64,000 nt of DNA, taken from an uncultured Kiritimatiellota bacterium (lineage in GTDB: Bacteria; Verrucomicrobiota; Kiritimatiellia; RFP12; UBA1067). Location: contig CAKTZI010000008.1 in NCBI GenBank assembly GCA_934635385.1, forward strand, positions 1-64,000, written 5' to 3'. Each line of letters opens with the position of its first letter. The stretch's first letter is position 1. The translations under genes were made by a program, and so were the position numbers. Of this stretch, positions 42,342 through 54,181 are shown one piece after another. The notes under the pieces were generated by a model that did no database searches, was not told the origin of the DNA, and worked only from the letters and a program-made list of their open reading frames with translations.

Positions 42342-43489
42342 AAATTGTTTCCGTTGTCGGCGCACGGCCGAACTTCATGAAGGTCGCGCCGCTCTGCCGC
42401 GCGCTCAAGGCGCATCCGGAGGTTGAACACGTTCTCGTACATACGGGGCAGCACTATGATGTCCGCATGAGCGAACAGTTCTTCCGCGAGCTGGACATTC
42501 CGAACCCGGACATCAACCTTGGCATCGGTTCGGGATCCCATGCCGAACAGGTCGGAAAGACGATGATCGCCTTCGAGAAAGTGCTTCGCGCAGAGATGCC
42601 GGATTGGGTTGTGGTCTTCGGGGACGTGAACGCGACCTGCGCCTGTTCGATCACGGCCAAGAAGGAGCATGTCCGCTGCGCCCATGTCGAGGCGGGGTTG
42701 CGTAGCCGGGACATGGACATGCCGGAGGAGGTCAACCGGCTTGTCACGGATCGGCTGTGCGATCTCCTGTTCACGCCAGATCGCTTGAGCGACGCGAACC
42801 TCCGGGCGGAGGGCGTGCCGGACGAGAAGATCAAGTTCGTCGGCAACATCATGATCGACACGCTGGAGCGCGAGCGCGAAAAGGCGGCGGCGCTGGATTT
42901 GGAAGAAATCGTCCGGAAGAACCTGATTGCCGAGGGCGGCGATCCCGTGACGGCGGGTCGCTGCGTTCCGACGCTGAGGGACAACGCCTATGTCGCGGTC
43001 ACGCTGCACCGGCCGAGCAATGTCGATCAGGCGGAAACGCTCGTGCCTGCCGTGCGGTTCTTTCTGGACGAAGTGTGCCGAGATCGGCCGATTGTCTGGG
43101 CTGTCCATCCGCGTACGCGGAAGATGCTGGAGGCGTTCGGGCTTTGGCGTGAGGTTCTTGAACACCCGAATGTGGCACTGGTGAATCCGCTCGGCTATCA
43201 TGCGATGCTGAGGCTGAACATGGGCGCGCGGCTCTTCCTGACGGATTCGGGCGGACTTCAGGAAGAGTGCTGTGTGCTTGGCACGCCGTGCCTCACGATG
43301 CGCTGGAACACGGAGCGCCCCATCACGCTCATGGAGAACGGCGGCGCGTCCATTCTCGTGGGCAACGCCGTGGAGAAGATACGCGCGGCGTATTGTGCGC
43401 AGATCGACGCCCCGCGCCGCGCGTCGCGTCCAGAGCTTTGGGACGGACATGCGGCCGAGCGGATTGCGGAAGTCCTGCTCAAGGCGTGA
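42338..43489 (+). CDS. wecB: UDP-N-acetylglucosamine 2-epimerase (non-hydrolysing)
   Basis: 383 residues, GT-B-like epimerase interconverting UDP-GlcNAc and UDP-ManNAc. VVGARPNFMKVAPL, HTGQHYDVRMSEQFF, VEAGLRSRD with conserved Arg/Asp near 128, PEEVNRLVTDRL, HRPSNVD and TDSGGLQEECCVLGTPCLTMR (near 305-325) are all family signatures. Full length. Starts 4 nt inside the GT4 gene. Suggests ManNAc or a derivative such as ManNAcA in the polymer. Confidence 0.93.
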   Translation: MKIVSVVGARPNFMKVAPLCRALKAHPEVEHVLVHTGQHYDVRMSEQFFRELDIPNPDINLGIGSGSHAEQVGKTMIAFEKVLRAEMPDWVVVFGDVNATCACSITAKKEHVRCAHVEAGLRSRDMDMPEEVNRLVTDRLCDLLFTPDRLSDANLRAEGVPDEKIKFVGNIMIDTLEREREKAAALDLEEIVRKNLIAEGGDPVTAGRCVPTLRDNAYVAVTLHRPSNVDQAETLVPAVRFFLDEVCRDRPIVWAVHPRTRKMLEAFGLWREVLEHPNVALVNPLGYHAMLRLNMGARLFLTDSGGLQEECCVLGTPCLTMRWNTERPITLMENGGASILVGNAVEKIRAAYCAQIDAPRRASRPELWDGHAAERIAEVLLKA

Positions 43490-43499
43490 GGAGGGGCGC

Positions 43500-44339
43500 A
43501 TGAGGTTTTCCGTCATCATTCCCTATGCCCAGAACCGCGACACCTTTCGGGCGTGCATCGAATCGGTGTTGGCGGCTGCGGACGCCCTTGCGGCAGTCGA
43601 TGCGACGCGCGGCGTGGAGATCCTGTGCGTCAATGGCGGCAGCCACGACAAGACTGATTTCATTGTTGACGAGTATGCCGCGAGGGATGGACGCATCGTC
43701 CCGTTCGCCAACTGGCCGTGCGACCGAGGCGGGTCTGGGCCTGGACCGGCGAGGAATTTTGGCATCGAACGGGCCAAGGGCGAATATCTCGTGTTTGTTG
43801 ACGCCGACGACACCTTGGACGCCGATGCGCTCGTGCGCCTCAAGGACGCCACGGCGGATATCGTGACATCGCTCGGCCCAGCCGGGACGCATGATCTCGA
43901 CGAGGCGGCGGCTCGGAGACGCCTGTTTCAGCCGTTGGTCGGGAATCTGCTGGTCTGGAATGCGATTTACCGTCAGTCGGCGATCGGAGACCTGCGCTTC
44001 CCCAACCTGATGAACTATGAGGATCTTGTCTTTACGTGTGGGGCCTTTGTCCGCGCGAAGACGGTACAGACAGGGGTTTGTCCGTGGTATCGGCATGCGG
44101 ATCGTCCGCAAGGCTGTGCGCATCATGGGGGCTGGCGTCGTGTCCGCGAAGGGTTTGTTTCCCGGCGGCTCATGTGCGCGGCGTTGGCGGGGGGCTATGA
44201 CGGATTCGGAACGCGGCTGGTCATGGCCAAGAAGATGTTGATGCATATCCTGCTGCATGCCCTGGCTTATGTGCCGGGGGCGGCGGGACGTTCGTTGCTG
44301 GATTTTCTTTCGTTTGAGAGGGAACTCGACGATGCGTGA
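43500..44339 (+). CDS. Family 2 glycosyltransferase
   Basis: 279 residues. FSVIIPYAQNRDTFRACIESVL, ILCVNGGSHDKTD (a variant of the usual DDGS) and FVDADDTLD near 100 identify the GT-A core; the distal part GNLLVWNAIYRQSAI and NYEDLVFTCGAF carries the candidate catalytic Asp. GAGGAGGGG upstream of the ATG, 10 nt after wecB. Shorter than the other GT2 enzymes in the window. Confidence 0.82.
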   Translation: MRFSVIIPYAQNRDTFRACIESVLAAADALAAVDATRGVEILCVNGGSHDKTDFIVDEYAARDGRIVPFANWPCDRGGSGPGPARNFGIERAKGEYLVFVDADDTLDADALVRLKDATADIVTSLGPAGTHDLDEAAARRRLFQPLVGNLLVWNAIYRQSAIGDLRFPNLMNYEDLVFTCGAFVRAKTVQTGVCPWYRHADRPQGCAHHGGWRRVREGFVSRRLMCAALAGGYDGFGTRLVMAKKMLMHILLHALAYVPGAAGRSLLDFLSFERELDDA

Positions 44340-45315
44340 GACGTGGCTGGTCGATGCGCGGACTTTCGGATCGAGGCCGACAGGCATCGGGATGTATGCC
44401 TATCGCCACGTCCTGAACTGGATGAAAGGTCGGAAAGTCGTTCTCGTGACGGATGTGGCGGACGGGGCCTTGATCGGTGGCTTGGCGTCGCGAGGCGTTG
44501 CGATTCACGTCTATGGCCGGTCTGTTTTCCGGTCGATGGGCGTGATGGGCTATTTCAGGTTCGTGCAGCGCGTGATTGCCGCTGTCCGTCCGGATGTCTT
44601 CTGGCAACCCAACAACCTTCAGCCGTTCAGGCCGAAGGGCGTTCGCCGCGTGATCGTGACCATGCATGACACGCTGGGGCTGGGAAGGTTCGCGCTCGGA
44701 GCCCTCGCGTGGCAGCTTTACTATCGGCTGGCGTTTAGCCGAACATTTCGCAACGTGACGGAAGTCTGGTACAATTCGCGGCAGACGAAGCGCGAGGTGG
44801 AGGCGCGCAGCGCGCGGGCGCGGCAGATGGACGGCCAGGTCGTCTATCCGATTGCGTCTGTCGTTCTGGCGACGGTCGCGGCGGTCGCGGCCTGCCGTGA
44901 GAAGTACGGACGCTACTTCCTGTATGTCGGGAGTCTGGAAACGCGCAAGGGCGCGGACATCCTGTTGACGGCCTACCGCCGTTATCGGGCGTTGGGCGGG
45001 ACGGCTTCGGTCGTGTTCGCCGGACTTGAACGCAATGTGCATCCGAGGAACGGCAACGGCATTGTCCTGTTGGGCTATGTCGCGGACGAATTGAAGGCCG
45101 CGCTGCTGGGCGGGGCGATTGCGCTTGTCGTGCCATCGCGAGCCGAGGGGTATGGTATGCAGGTTGCGGAGGCGGCGGCGCTGGGGATTGTGTGCATCGC
45201 GTCGGACTTGCCGGTGTTCAGGGAGATCGATCCGCGCGGCCGCATCACGTTTCCCTGCGGTGACGTGGAGGCGCTTGCGCGTGTCCTGCTGAAGGTGGCG
45301 GGGGAGAAGGCATGA
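44332..45315 (+). CDS. Family 4 glycosyltransferase
   Basis: 327 residues. DARTFGSRPTGIGMYAYR is a typical GT4 start; VDVFWQPNNLQPF-like and VTMHDTLGLG segments, then YFLYVGSLETRKGADILLTAYRRY and LVVPSRAEGYGMQVAEAAALG with EGYG-x5-E. ATG 44332 overlaps the GT2 gene by 8 nt; the frame is open earlier but reads through the other gene. Confidence 0.83.
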   Translation: MRETWLVDARTFGSRPTGIGMYAYRHVLNWMKGRKVVLVTDVADGALIGGLASRGVAIHVYGRSVFRSMGVMGYFRFVQRVIAAVRPDVFWQPNNLQPFRPKGVRRVIVTMHDTLGLGRFALGALAWQLYYRLAFSRTFRNVTEVWYNSRQTKREVEARSARARQMDGQVVYPIASVVLATVAAVAACREKYGRYFLYVGSLETRKGADILLTAYRRYRALGGTASVVFAGLERNVHPRNGNGIVLLGYVADELKAALLGGAIALVVPSRAEGYGMQVAEAAALGIVCIASDLPVFREIDPRGRITFPCGDVEALARVLLKVAGEKA

Positions 45316-46190
45316 AGAGGGAACTTGTCCCTGTCGTTTTGGCGGCGGACGCGAATTACGCGCCGGGGCTTCAGGTGACGCGCGCGAGCATCTTGCGGAG
45401 CTGCGCGACGCCCGAACGCCTCGAGTGGCACGTTTTTGACGAGCGTACGTTGGCAGACCTGGATGTCCGCGCGTTTAAGGCCTACAACACGAGCAAGATG
45501 ACGTATTTGCGTCTGTTTTTGCCGGAGCTGCTGCCGAATGTCGACTGGGTCATTTACGTGGATGTCGATACGGTTTGGACGCGCGACATTTGCGAACTCT
45601 GGGATTCGGTCACTCGCGGCCCTTCTTCGGCGGCCATTTATTGGGTGAAGGACATGGGCATTGCCATGGCGGCATGTCGCTCATGGTTTGCGCGGGCGGG
45701 CTTCAAGATTGATGCAGCCCGTTATGGGTGTGCGGGAGTTTGCGTCATGAATCTCCGGAAGTTAAAGGGTGTTGGCCTTTGTGGAAAGGCTTTGGACATC
45801 GTTCGGGAACATGGTACGCCGCCGTATGCCGATCAAGACCTTCTCAATGCCATGCTTAATCGGGATTGTGGGTTGTTGCCTCCCTATTGGGATGTTCTCA
45901 AGGGGCTTCCCGATTGGCGCACGCCGGCGGTGTATCACCTGACGGGCGTGGGACGCCATTTCCACGACGCGGTTCCGCCCGGCTATCCGCCGCAGTATCA
46001 GTTTTGGTGGAACGTGGCGCATGGGTCGTCCGATGTTCATTGGAGGTCGCGCCTGTTGGCGGCATTGTGGCCGTTGAGATTCATTGCGCACCTGTTGCCG
46101 CTGGCCGTGCGCGAGCGCGTCATGCGCCAGTGGTTCTTCGCCAAGATTCTGACGAACTGGGGGCGCATTGGAATAGAAAGGAAAGCATGA
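45312..46190 (+). CDS. Family 8 glycosyltransferase
   Basis: 292 residues. GT8 retaining enzyme: start VVLAADANYAPGLQVTRASIL, metal-binding DVDT in WVIYVDVDTVWTRD near 82, CAGVCVMNLRKLK, YADQDLLNAML with conserved Asp-Gln-Asp, and a C-terminal amphipathic basic helix region. Typical donor would be UDP-Gal or UDP-Glc. ATGA overlaps on both sides. Confidence 0.87.
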   Translation: MKRELVPVVLAADANYAPGLQVTRASILRSCATPERLEWHVFDERTLADLDVRAFKAYNTSKMTYLRLFLPELLPNVDWVIYVDVDTVWTRDICELWDSVTRGPSSAAIYWVKDMGIAMAACRSWFARAGFKIDAARYGCAGVCVMNLRKLKGVGLCGKALDIVREHGTPPYADQDLLNAMLNRDCGLLPPYWDVLKGLPDWRTPAVYHLTGVGRHFHDAVPPGYPPQYQFWWNVAHGSSDVHWRSRLLAALWPLRFIAHLLPLAVRERVMRQWFFAKILTNWGRIGIERKA

Positions 46191-48055
46191 GTACGCAAAG
46201 GCGAATCCTCTATCTCACGCCGTTTGCGACGGGAGACCTCTCGTGCGGCGCGGCCCAGCGCAGCCATTTCCTCTACGAGGCCCTTCGGCGGCTGGGCGAC
46301 GTCACAGTCGTGAAGACGGCAGAGCTGGAGCCGAGGGGGACGATTCGACAGGGGGTTCGCAAGGCCGTCTGCCTGTTCTTCCCCGGATTGCTTCTGCCGT
46401 TGACGAAGGTTGATTTGGGGCGGTTCGATGTCGTCGTGACGCGCTATGTGCGCACGGCGGCCTATTACGCGGCTTGGCGGTTTGGGCCTCTTTACATTGA
46501 CGTTGACGACTTGCCGGTCGATGTCTGTCCGAGAGGGTGCCGGTTCGTGTTTCGCCGCTGGACGTCTTGGGTCGTTCGCCATGCCGCCTGTGTGTGGGTC
46601 GCCAATCCGCAAGACGCCGGACGCCTTGCGTCCGCCTGCGGCGGGGGCGTGCGCATCCTGCCGCTGGAAAACATTGCGCTTCCGCCAAGGCCCGGCTATC
46701 GCTTTGAGGCGCCGCGCGCGAATCGCGTCATCACCGTTGCGCATCTTGGCTATCCGCCGAACATTCAGGGGATCGACCGCTTCCTGAAGCGGCGGTGGCC
46801 GACGATGCGGGCGGAGAATCCGACGCTGGCCTATCGCGTCATCGGAAAGGGACTGCCGCCGCGTCTGGCGGCGAAATGGAAGAAAATCCCCGGCGTCGAG
46901 CTGGCGGGATTCGTAGACGACATCGATCGGGAGTATGAGGCCTGTCGGGCGGTCGTCTGTCCGATCGAGACGGGCGGCGGTACGAACGTCAAGGTGCTGG
47001 AGGCGATGGCGCATCGACGCGAGGTGATCGCACCTGCGTTTGCGTGGCGGGGAATCGGAAGCCGCTGTGGCACGTTTGACGACTTTGCCGCGCAGGTGTC
47101 GGCGGCTTTCGCGTCGCGACGGCGCAAGATCCCCGTCGTGTTTTCGGTTGACGAGAAATATCTGCTGCCGCTCGAAATCGCCATTCGATCCCTCATGGCC
47201 TCGCGGCTGGCGACGACGGACTATGACATTGTCGTCCTGGCATCGGACTTGCGGCCGAGGTCGCGACGAGGCCTTGTGCGGCGGTTCCCGAATGTACGCA
47301 TCGTTTCTGTTTCGAATAAAGCGTTTTCAGGTGCGCCGGTCGGGCATCTCTCGCGTTCGACTTACAACCGACTTCTCCTGGCCGAGGCGCTGTCGGAATA
47401 TGATCGCGTGATCTGGAGTGATGCGGACGTCGTCTTCTACGGCGATCTTTCGGCTGTCTACGCGGCTGACTACGGAGATTTCGATTGGGCGGGCGTGGCG
47501 ATGGAGCGACACGGCGAACGCGCCGGACTGCACAACCATTTCCCGGAGAACGGGAATGCGTTTGTGTATGCGGCAGGGTTCATGGTGGCGAACACGAAGG
47601 CCTGGCGGGAGAGGCGGCTGAAAGAGCGGTTTGTCAGGATTGTCCGCGATTTTGGCACGCGCCTGACGATGAATGACCTTGACGTGCTGAACCTTGCGAC
47701 GGATCGCATTTCTGCCGTGCCGTTCAGCTACTGCGTCTTTGAAAGCATTCGCGAGGGGCGTTCGCCGCGCTCGGCAAAAGAGTATGCCTTCTTGAAAAAC
47801 GTCTATTCGGATGCGGAGCTAGAAGCGGCCAAGGCGCATCCGGTGATTGTGCATTACTGTGGCGTCAATCCAAAGGTCTGGCGACGGTCGGTTCTTGAAA
47901 TGCCAGCCGAATATCGGCGCTATTGGAACACGTCGCCCTTTAAGCCGAATTGGATCTGTCAACGGATCGCTGACTTGAAGTTTCTCACGCGTGGGGTGAG
48001 AGGGCGACAACGACGAGCGGCAACTGAATTTCATGACAAAAAGGAAGAGAAATGA
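46187..48055 (+). CDS. Bifunctional GT4-GT8 glycosyltransferase fusion
   Basis: 622 residues in one open frame. Residues 1-310 are GT4-like (ILYLTPFATGDLSCGAAQRS, VTVAHLGYPPNIQGIDRFLK-type junction, VCPIETGGGTNVKVLEAMAH donor motif). From about 314 a complete GT8 domain follows: IPVVFSVDEKYLLPLEIAIR, DADV in VIWSDADVVFYGD near 411, FVYAAGFMVANTKAW, MNDLDVLNLA and a C-terminal HYCGVNPKVW. Two linkages could be made in sequence by one polypeptide. Starts 4 nt inside the free GT8 gene, whose product resembles this second half, so the fusion may have arisen by deletion between neighbouring GT genes. Confidence 0.85.
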   Translation: MSTQRRILYLTPFATGDLSCGAAQRSHFLYEALRRLGDVTVVKTAELEPRGTIRQGVRKAVCLFFPGLLLPLTKVDLGRFDVVVTRYVRTAAYYAAWRFGPLYIDVDDLPVDVCPRGCRFVFRRWTSWVVRHAACVWVANPQDAGRLASACGGGVRILPLENIALPPRPGYRFEAPRANRVITVAHLGYPPNIQGIDRFLKRRWPTMRAENPTLAYRVIGKGLPPRLAAKWKKIPGVELAGFVDDIDREYEACRAVVCPIETGGGTNVKVLEAMAHRREVIAPAFAWRGIGSRCGTFDDFAAQVSAAFASRRRKIPVVFSVDEKYLLPLEIAIRSLMASRLATTDYDIVVLASDLRPRSRRGLVRRFPNVRIVSVSNKAFSGAPVGHLSRSTYNRLLLAEALSEYDRVIWSDADVVFYGDLSAVYAADYGDFDWAGVAMERHGERAGLHNHFPENGNAFVYAAGFMVANTKAWRERRLKERFVRIVRDFGTRLTMNDLDVLNLATDRISAVPFSYCVFESIREGRSPRSAKEYAFLKNVYSDAELEAAKAHPVIVHYCGVNPKVWRRSVLEMPAEYRRYWNTSPFKPNWICQRIADLKFLTRGVRGRQRRAATEFHDKKEEK

Positions 48056-48489
48056 ACGAGAAGATCGTATTCATCGGACGACAGGAGGCGTTGGCGGAGT
48101 GCGCGGCGGCTGTCGCGGCGGCGCAGGCGGCTGGATATGGGGTCGTGACGTGCGCGCTCGACCCGGCGACGCTCGGCAGGGGGCTGTTCGGACGTTTCCG
48201 GGCGCGGCGGCGGCTGCGGCACGCGGCGGCGGGTGCGGGCGACGACGGGCTCGTGCTGCTCGTCGAGCGGCTGGGCGACGCGGCCTGGCAACCGTGGATG
48301 GCCTACGCGGCGGGGGCGGGGCTTCGGCGGATCGCCGTGCCCGCGCGGCTCAGGGGCGTCGACAACATCGCGGGCGTCCGCAGCGGCATCGCCGTCTACG
48401 ACCGGCTGGCGACCGCCGCCGACCTCGACCTCATCTGCCGCGCCGCCCGCGCCGAAGTCCAGGCCCTCGCTTCCGCCGCGCGGTTCTGA
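48052..48489 (+). CDS. Hypothetical protein, last gene of operon 4
   Basis: 145 residues, very Ala/Arg-rich. KIVFIGRQEALAECAAAV at the start and LVLLVERLGDAAWQPW in the middle look like alternating strands and helices of a small alpha/beta fold; no catalytic motif is recognised. The start overlaps the GT4-GT8 stop (ATGA) and GAAGAGAA lies upstream, so it is coupled to the operon. G+C-richer than its operon. Function unknown. Confidence 0.6.
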   Translation: MNEKIVFIGRQEALAECAAAVAAAQAAGYGVVTCALDPATLGRGLFGRFRARRRLRHAAAGAGDDGLVLLVERLGDAAWQPWMAYAAGAGLRRIAVPARLRGVDNIAGVRSGIAVYDRLATAADLDLICRAARAEVQALASAARF

Positions 48490-48559
48490 AGTGAAGCAAG
48501 CGCATTCCTCGCGTCATCCTTTTTGGAACTTGCTTCAGGTTCGGGACGGCGAAATTTGG

Positions 48560-48565
48560 TATAAT
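48560..48565 (+). promoter_or_regulatory. Extended -10 promoter of ileS
   Basis: TTTGGTATAAT with TATAAT at 48560-48565. An untranslated leader of about 35 nt follows with AAAGG at 48592-48596, 9 nt before the ileS ATG. Confidence 0.65.
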
Positions 48566-48605
48566 ACGCGAACTTTTCTGAAAGGTTCAACAAAGGTTCT
48601 AAAAG

Positions 48606-51818
<3,213 letters not shown>

Positions 51819-51841
51819 GGCCACATGTCAAGGAGAAGATG

Positions 51842-51917
51842 TGGTCGGACTGGCGGGGATCGGACCCGCGACCCCAACATTAAAAGTGTCGTGCTCTACC
51901 AGCTGAGCTACAGTCCG
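51842..51917 (-). tRNA. tRNA-Lys (anticodon UUU)
   Basis: On the minus strand the 76-nt gene folds into a complete cloverleaf: acceptor CGGACTG/CAGTCCG with encoded CCA, D arm GCTC/GAGC, anticodon stem CGACA/TGTTG with loop CTTTTAA (anticodon TTT), T arm GCGGG/CCCGC. It is convergent with ileS. Confidence 0.95.
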
Positions 51918-51942
51918 AACTTGGGGTTGCAAAACGGCGCGT

Positions 51943-51948
51943 ATTATA
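51943..51948 (-). promoter_or_regulatory. -10 promoter of tRNA-Lys
   Basis: Reverse strand reads TGATATAATACGCG, TATAAT at 51948-51943, giving a start about 19 nt upstream of the mature tRNA end. Confidence 0.6.
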
Positions 51949-51993
51949 TCAAATCTTCTTCCGCCTGTGCAACCGCACGCGGCTGATTTTTGG

Positions 51994-51999
51994 TATACT
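51994..51999 (+). promoter_or_regulatory. Extended -10 box 7 nt before the GtrA ATG (leaderless candidate)
   Basis: TGGTATACT, then 7 nt to ATG 52007. Divergent from the tRNA promoter. Confidence 0.55.
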
Positions 52000-52006
52000 A
52001 CACCAA

Positions 52007-52468
52007 ATGGGCAAGCTTTTCTGGCAGATCTTCAAATACGGCGTCATCGGGGTTCTGGCGACGGTCGTCAACCTCGTCGTCGCTGAACTGTGCGCGGCGT
52101 ATGTCTGGCCGTGCCTGGGGCCGGACGACCTCTTCGTCAAGCACTGCGGCTTCGCGAGCGCGGCGGTGCCGGACGCGACGCGGGCGCTGCTCGCCGTTTA
52201 CTGCAACCTCGTCGGCTTCTTCGTCGCGAACGTCCTCTGCTGGCTCCTGAACCGCCGGTACGTCTTCACGCCGGGGCGTCACCGCTGGTACGTCGAGTAT
52301 GCGCTCTTCCTCGCGGGCAGCGGCTTCGCGATCCTCTGCGGCTCGGCGGTCATCTGGGCTCTCGTCCGCTTCCAGGGCATGCAGACGACGTACTCGTTCG
52401 TCGTCAACGTGATGGTCTCGGTGGCCGTCAATTTCGTCGTCCGCAAGTTCTTCGTCTTCAAGGAATAG
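52007..52468 (+). CDS. GtrA-family membrane protein
   Basis: 153 residues with four hydrophobic helices (about 8-28, 58-80, 95-117, 125-147) and the family pattern FKYGVIGVLATVVNLVVAEL, NLVGFFVANVLCWLLNRRYVF and VAVNFVVRKFFVF. GtrA proteins help move polyprenyl-linked sugars across the inner membrane for surface glycan modification. Likely leaderless start. The secretin gene follows after 12 nt. Confidence 0.88.
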   Translation: MGKLFWQIFKYGVIGVLATVVNLVVAELCAAYVWPCLGPDDLFVKHCGFASAAVPDATRALLAVYCNLVGFFVANVLCWLLNRRYVFTPGRHRWYVEYALFLAGSGFAILCGSAVIWALVRFQGMQTTYSFVVNVMVSVAVNFVVRKFFVFKE

Positions 52469-52480
52469 GGAGGTCTGAAA

Positions 52481-54127
52481 GTGAGCCCGTCTGTTCGTTG
52501 TCCTCTGTCGCTTGTCCTCGCACTCTTCGTCACGGCCTTCGCCGCGTTCGGCGCGGAGGTCGGGGACGTCTTCAGCGCGACGCAGATGGTCGCGGAGCGG
52601 ACGGCGCGCGAGGCGGCCGAGAAGGCCGTCGCCGACATCGCCGTCAAGGCCGCGCAGGATACGGTCAACGCGGCGGTGAAGGCCGCCGTCGAGAAGGCCG
52701 CGAAGGACGCGGCGAGCGCGACGGCCGCGAAGGAGGACGCGAAGGCCGTGAAGGAGCAGGAGAAGGCCGAGCGCAAGGAGACCCTGCGCCAGATCGAGAC
52801 GCGCCTCTTTCCGCTTAACCACGCCTCCGCCGTGGAGGTCGCCGAGAGCTTCAACGCGATGTGGAGCGGCGACTTCGGCACGAACTGGAAGGTGTCGAAG
52901 ATGGCCGTCGCGTTTCCCGAGCCGAACGTCGTCATGGTGACGGCGCCGCGCCTCATCCTCGACGCCTGCGAGAAGTCCGTCCACGAGCTGGACGTCGAGG
53001 CCCAGCAGGTCTACATCGAGGCGCGCTTCGTCGAACTCGGCAACACGGCTTCGCACAAGGTCGGCATCGACTGGTCGATGCTGGGCGGCATGACGGGCAC
53101 GCTGTCGCTCGGCGGCGGCATCCAGCAGTACGACGTGGGCACCGGCGTCAAGGAGTACACGCGCGCCACGACCGGCAAGTCGGGCGGGCAGACCGTTACG
53201 GAGAACTACGGCATCACCGGGCAGTCCGGCTCGGACGGCAGCATCACCTACTTCAACAGCACCCTGAACTTCTCGCAGATGGCGCTGACGCTGAAGGCCC
53301 TCGACGCGACAGAGGACTCGAAGACGTTCTCGAACCCGAAGATCATCGTCTCGTCCGGCAAGAAGGCCACGGTGGACATGACGACGAAGTACCCGAACGT
53401 CAAGATCTCCGCGAAGCGCACCGAGGCGAGCGCCTCGACGTCGCTCGACATCGCGTCCAGCCTGGAGGCGATTCCCGGCGAGGACAAGATGATGTTCGCG
53501 AAGGAGGCGTTCTTCAGCTGGGGCATTTCCCTGGAGGTGACGCCGCGCATCGCGACGAACGGCATCATCAACGTCGAGATCGTGCCGACGATCTCCTCGC
53601 GCGAGGGCTGGGTCGAGACGGGGACGACGGGCGAGGAGAGCGGCACGGTCTCGTCGAAGTACCCGGTCATCAAGGTCCAGCGGCTCATCAGCGAGTTCAA
53701 CCTCGCGAGCGGCACGACGGCGGTCATCGGCGGCCTGTCGATCACGGACGAGAAGCAGGTCGACAACGGCATCCCGCTCCTGCGCGACATCCCGTGGATC
53801 GGCCCGCGCCTCTTCGGGTCGATGGAGCGCGTCAAGGAGCAGAAGGAGATCATCGTCTTCGTGACGGTCGGCCTCGTCGATCCGCACGCGGTCGCGCCGG
53901 ACGCGGGCCTGCCGAAGAACGCCGTCCTGGGGCGCCAGTACACGAAGGGCCAGAAGCTGGAGCCGGGCGACCGCCCCGAGAAGAACATGGAGGGCATCGA
54001 GTCCCTCGACATGCGCTCGCTGGAGGAGCAGGCCAAGGATCCGCTTCGGGAGCAGAAGGCAGACGGCTTCAACTTCATCGACTACATGCCGTTTCGGAAA
54101 GACCCGGACTACCAGCGGGGGAGATGA
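52481..54127 (+). CDS. Secretin-like outer-membrane protein
   Basis: 548 residues, GspD/PilQ-type secretin. Signal peptide 1-24; Ala/Lys/Glu-rich likely coiled coil at about 35-105; short N-domain (ETRLFPLNHASAVEVAESFN); secretin core from about 165 (QQVYIEARFVELGNTA) to about 470, including VPTISSREGW and the signature GIPLLRDIPWIGPRLFGS near 425-442. GTG start with GGGAGG 7 nt upstream. No ATPase, pilin or assembly-platform genes are nearby, so it may serve an unlinked type II or IV system. Confidence 0.83.
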   Translation: MSPSVRCPLSLVLALFVTAFAAFGAEVGDVFSATQMVAERTAREAAEKAVADIAVKAAQDTVNAAVKAAVEKAAKDAASATAAKEDAKAVKEQEKAERKETLRQIETRLFPLNHASAVEVAESFNAMWSGDFGTNWKVSKMAVAFPEPNVVMVTAPRLILDACEKSVHELDVEAQQVYIEARFVELGNTASHKVGIDWSMLGGMTGTLSLGGGIQQYDVGTGVKEYTRATTGKSGGQTVTENYGITGQSGSDGSITYFNSTLNFSQMALTLKALDATEDSKTFSNPKIIVSSGKKATVDMTTKYPNVKISAKRTEASASTSLDIASSLEAIPGEDKMMFAKEAFFSWGISLEVTPRIATNGIINVEIVPTISSREGWVETGTTGEESGTVSSKYPVIKVQRLISEFNLASGTTAVIGGLSITDEKQVDNGIPLLRDIPWIGPRLFGSMERVKEQKEIIVFVTVGLVDPHAVAPDAGLPKNAVLGRQYTKGQKLEPGDRPEKNMEGIESLDMRSLEEQAKDPLREQKADGFNFIDYMPFRKDPDYQRGR

Positions 54128-54181
54128 TCGAATGACCGAATTGTCGAATGACCGAATGAGCGAAAGGGAAGGGCCGAACAG

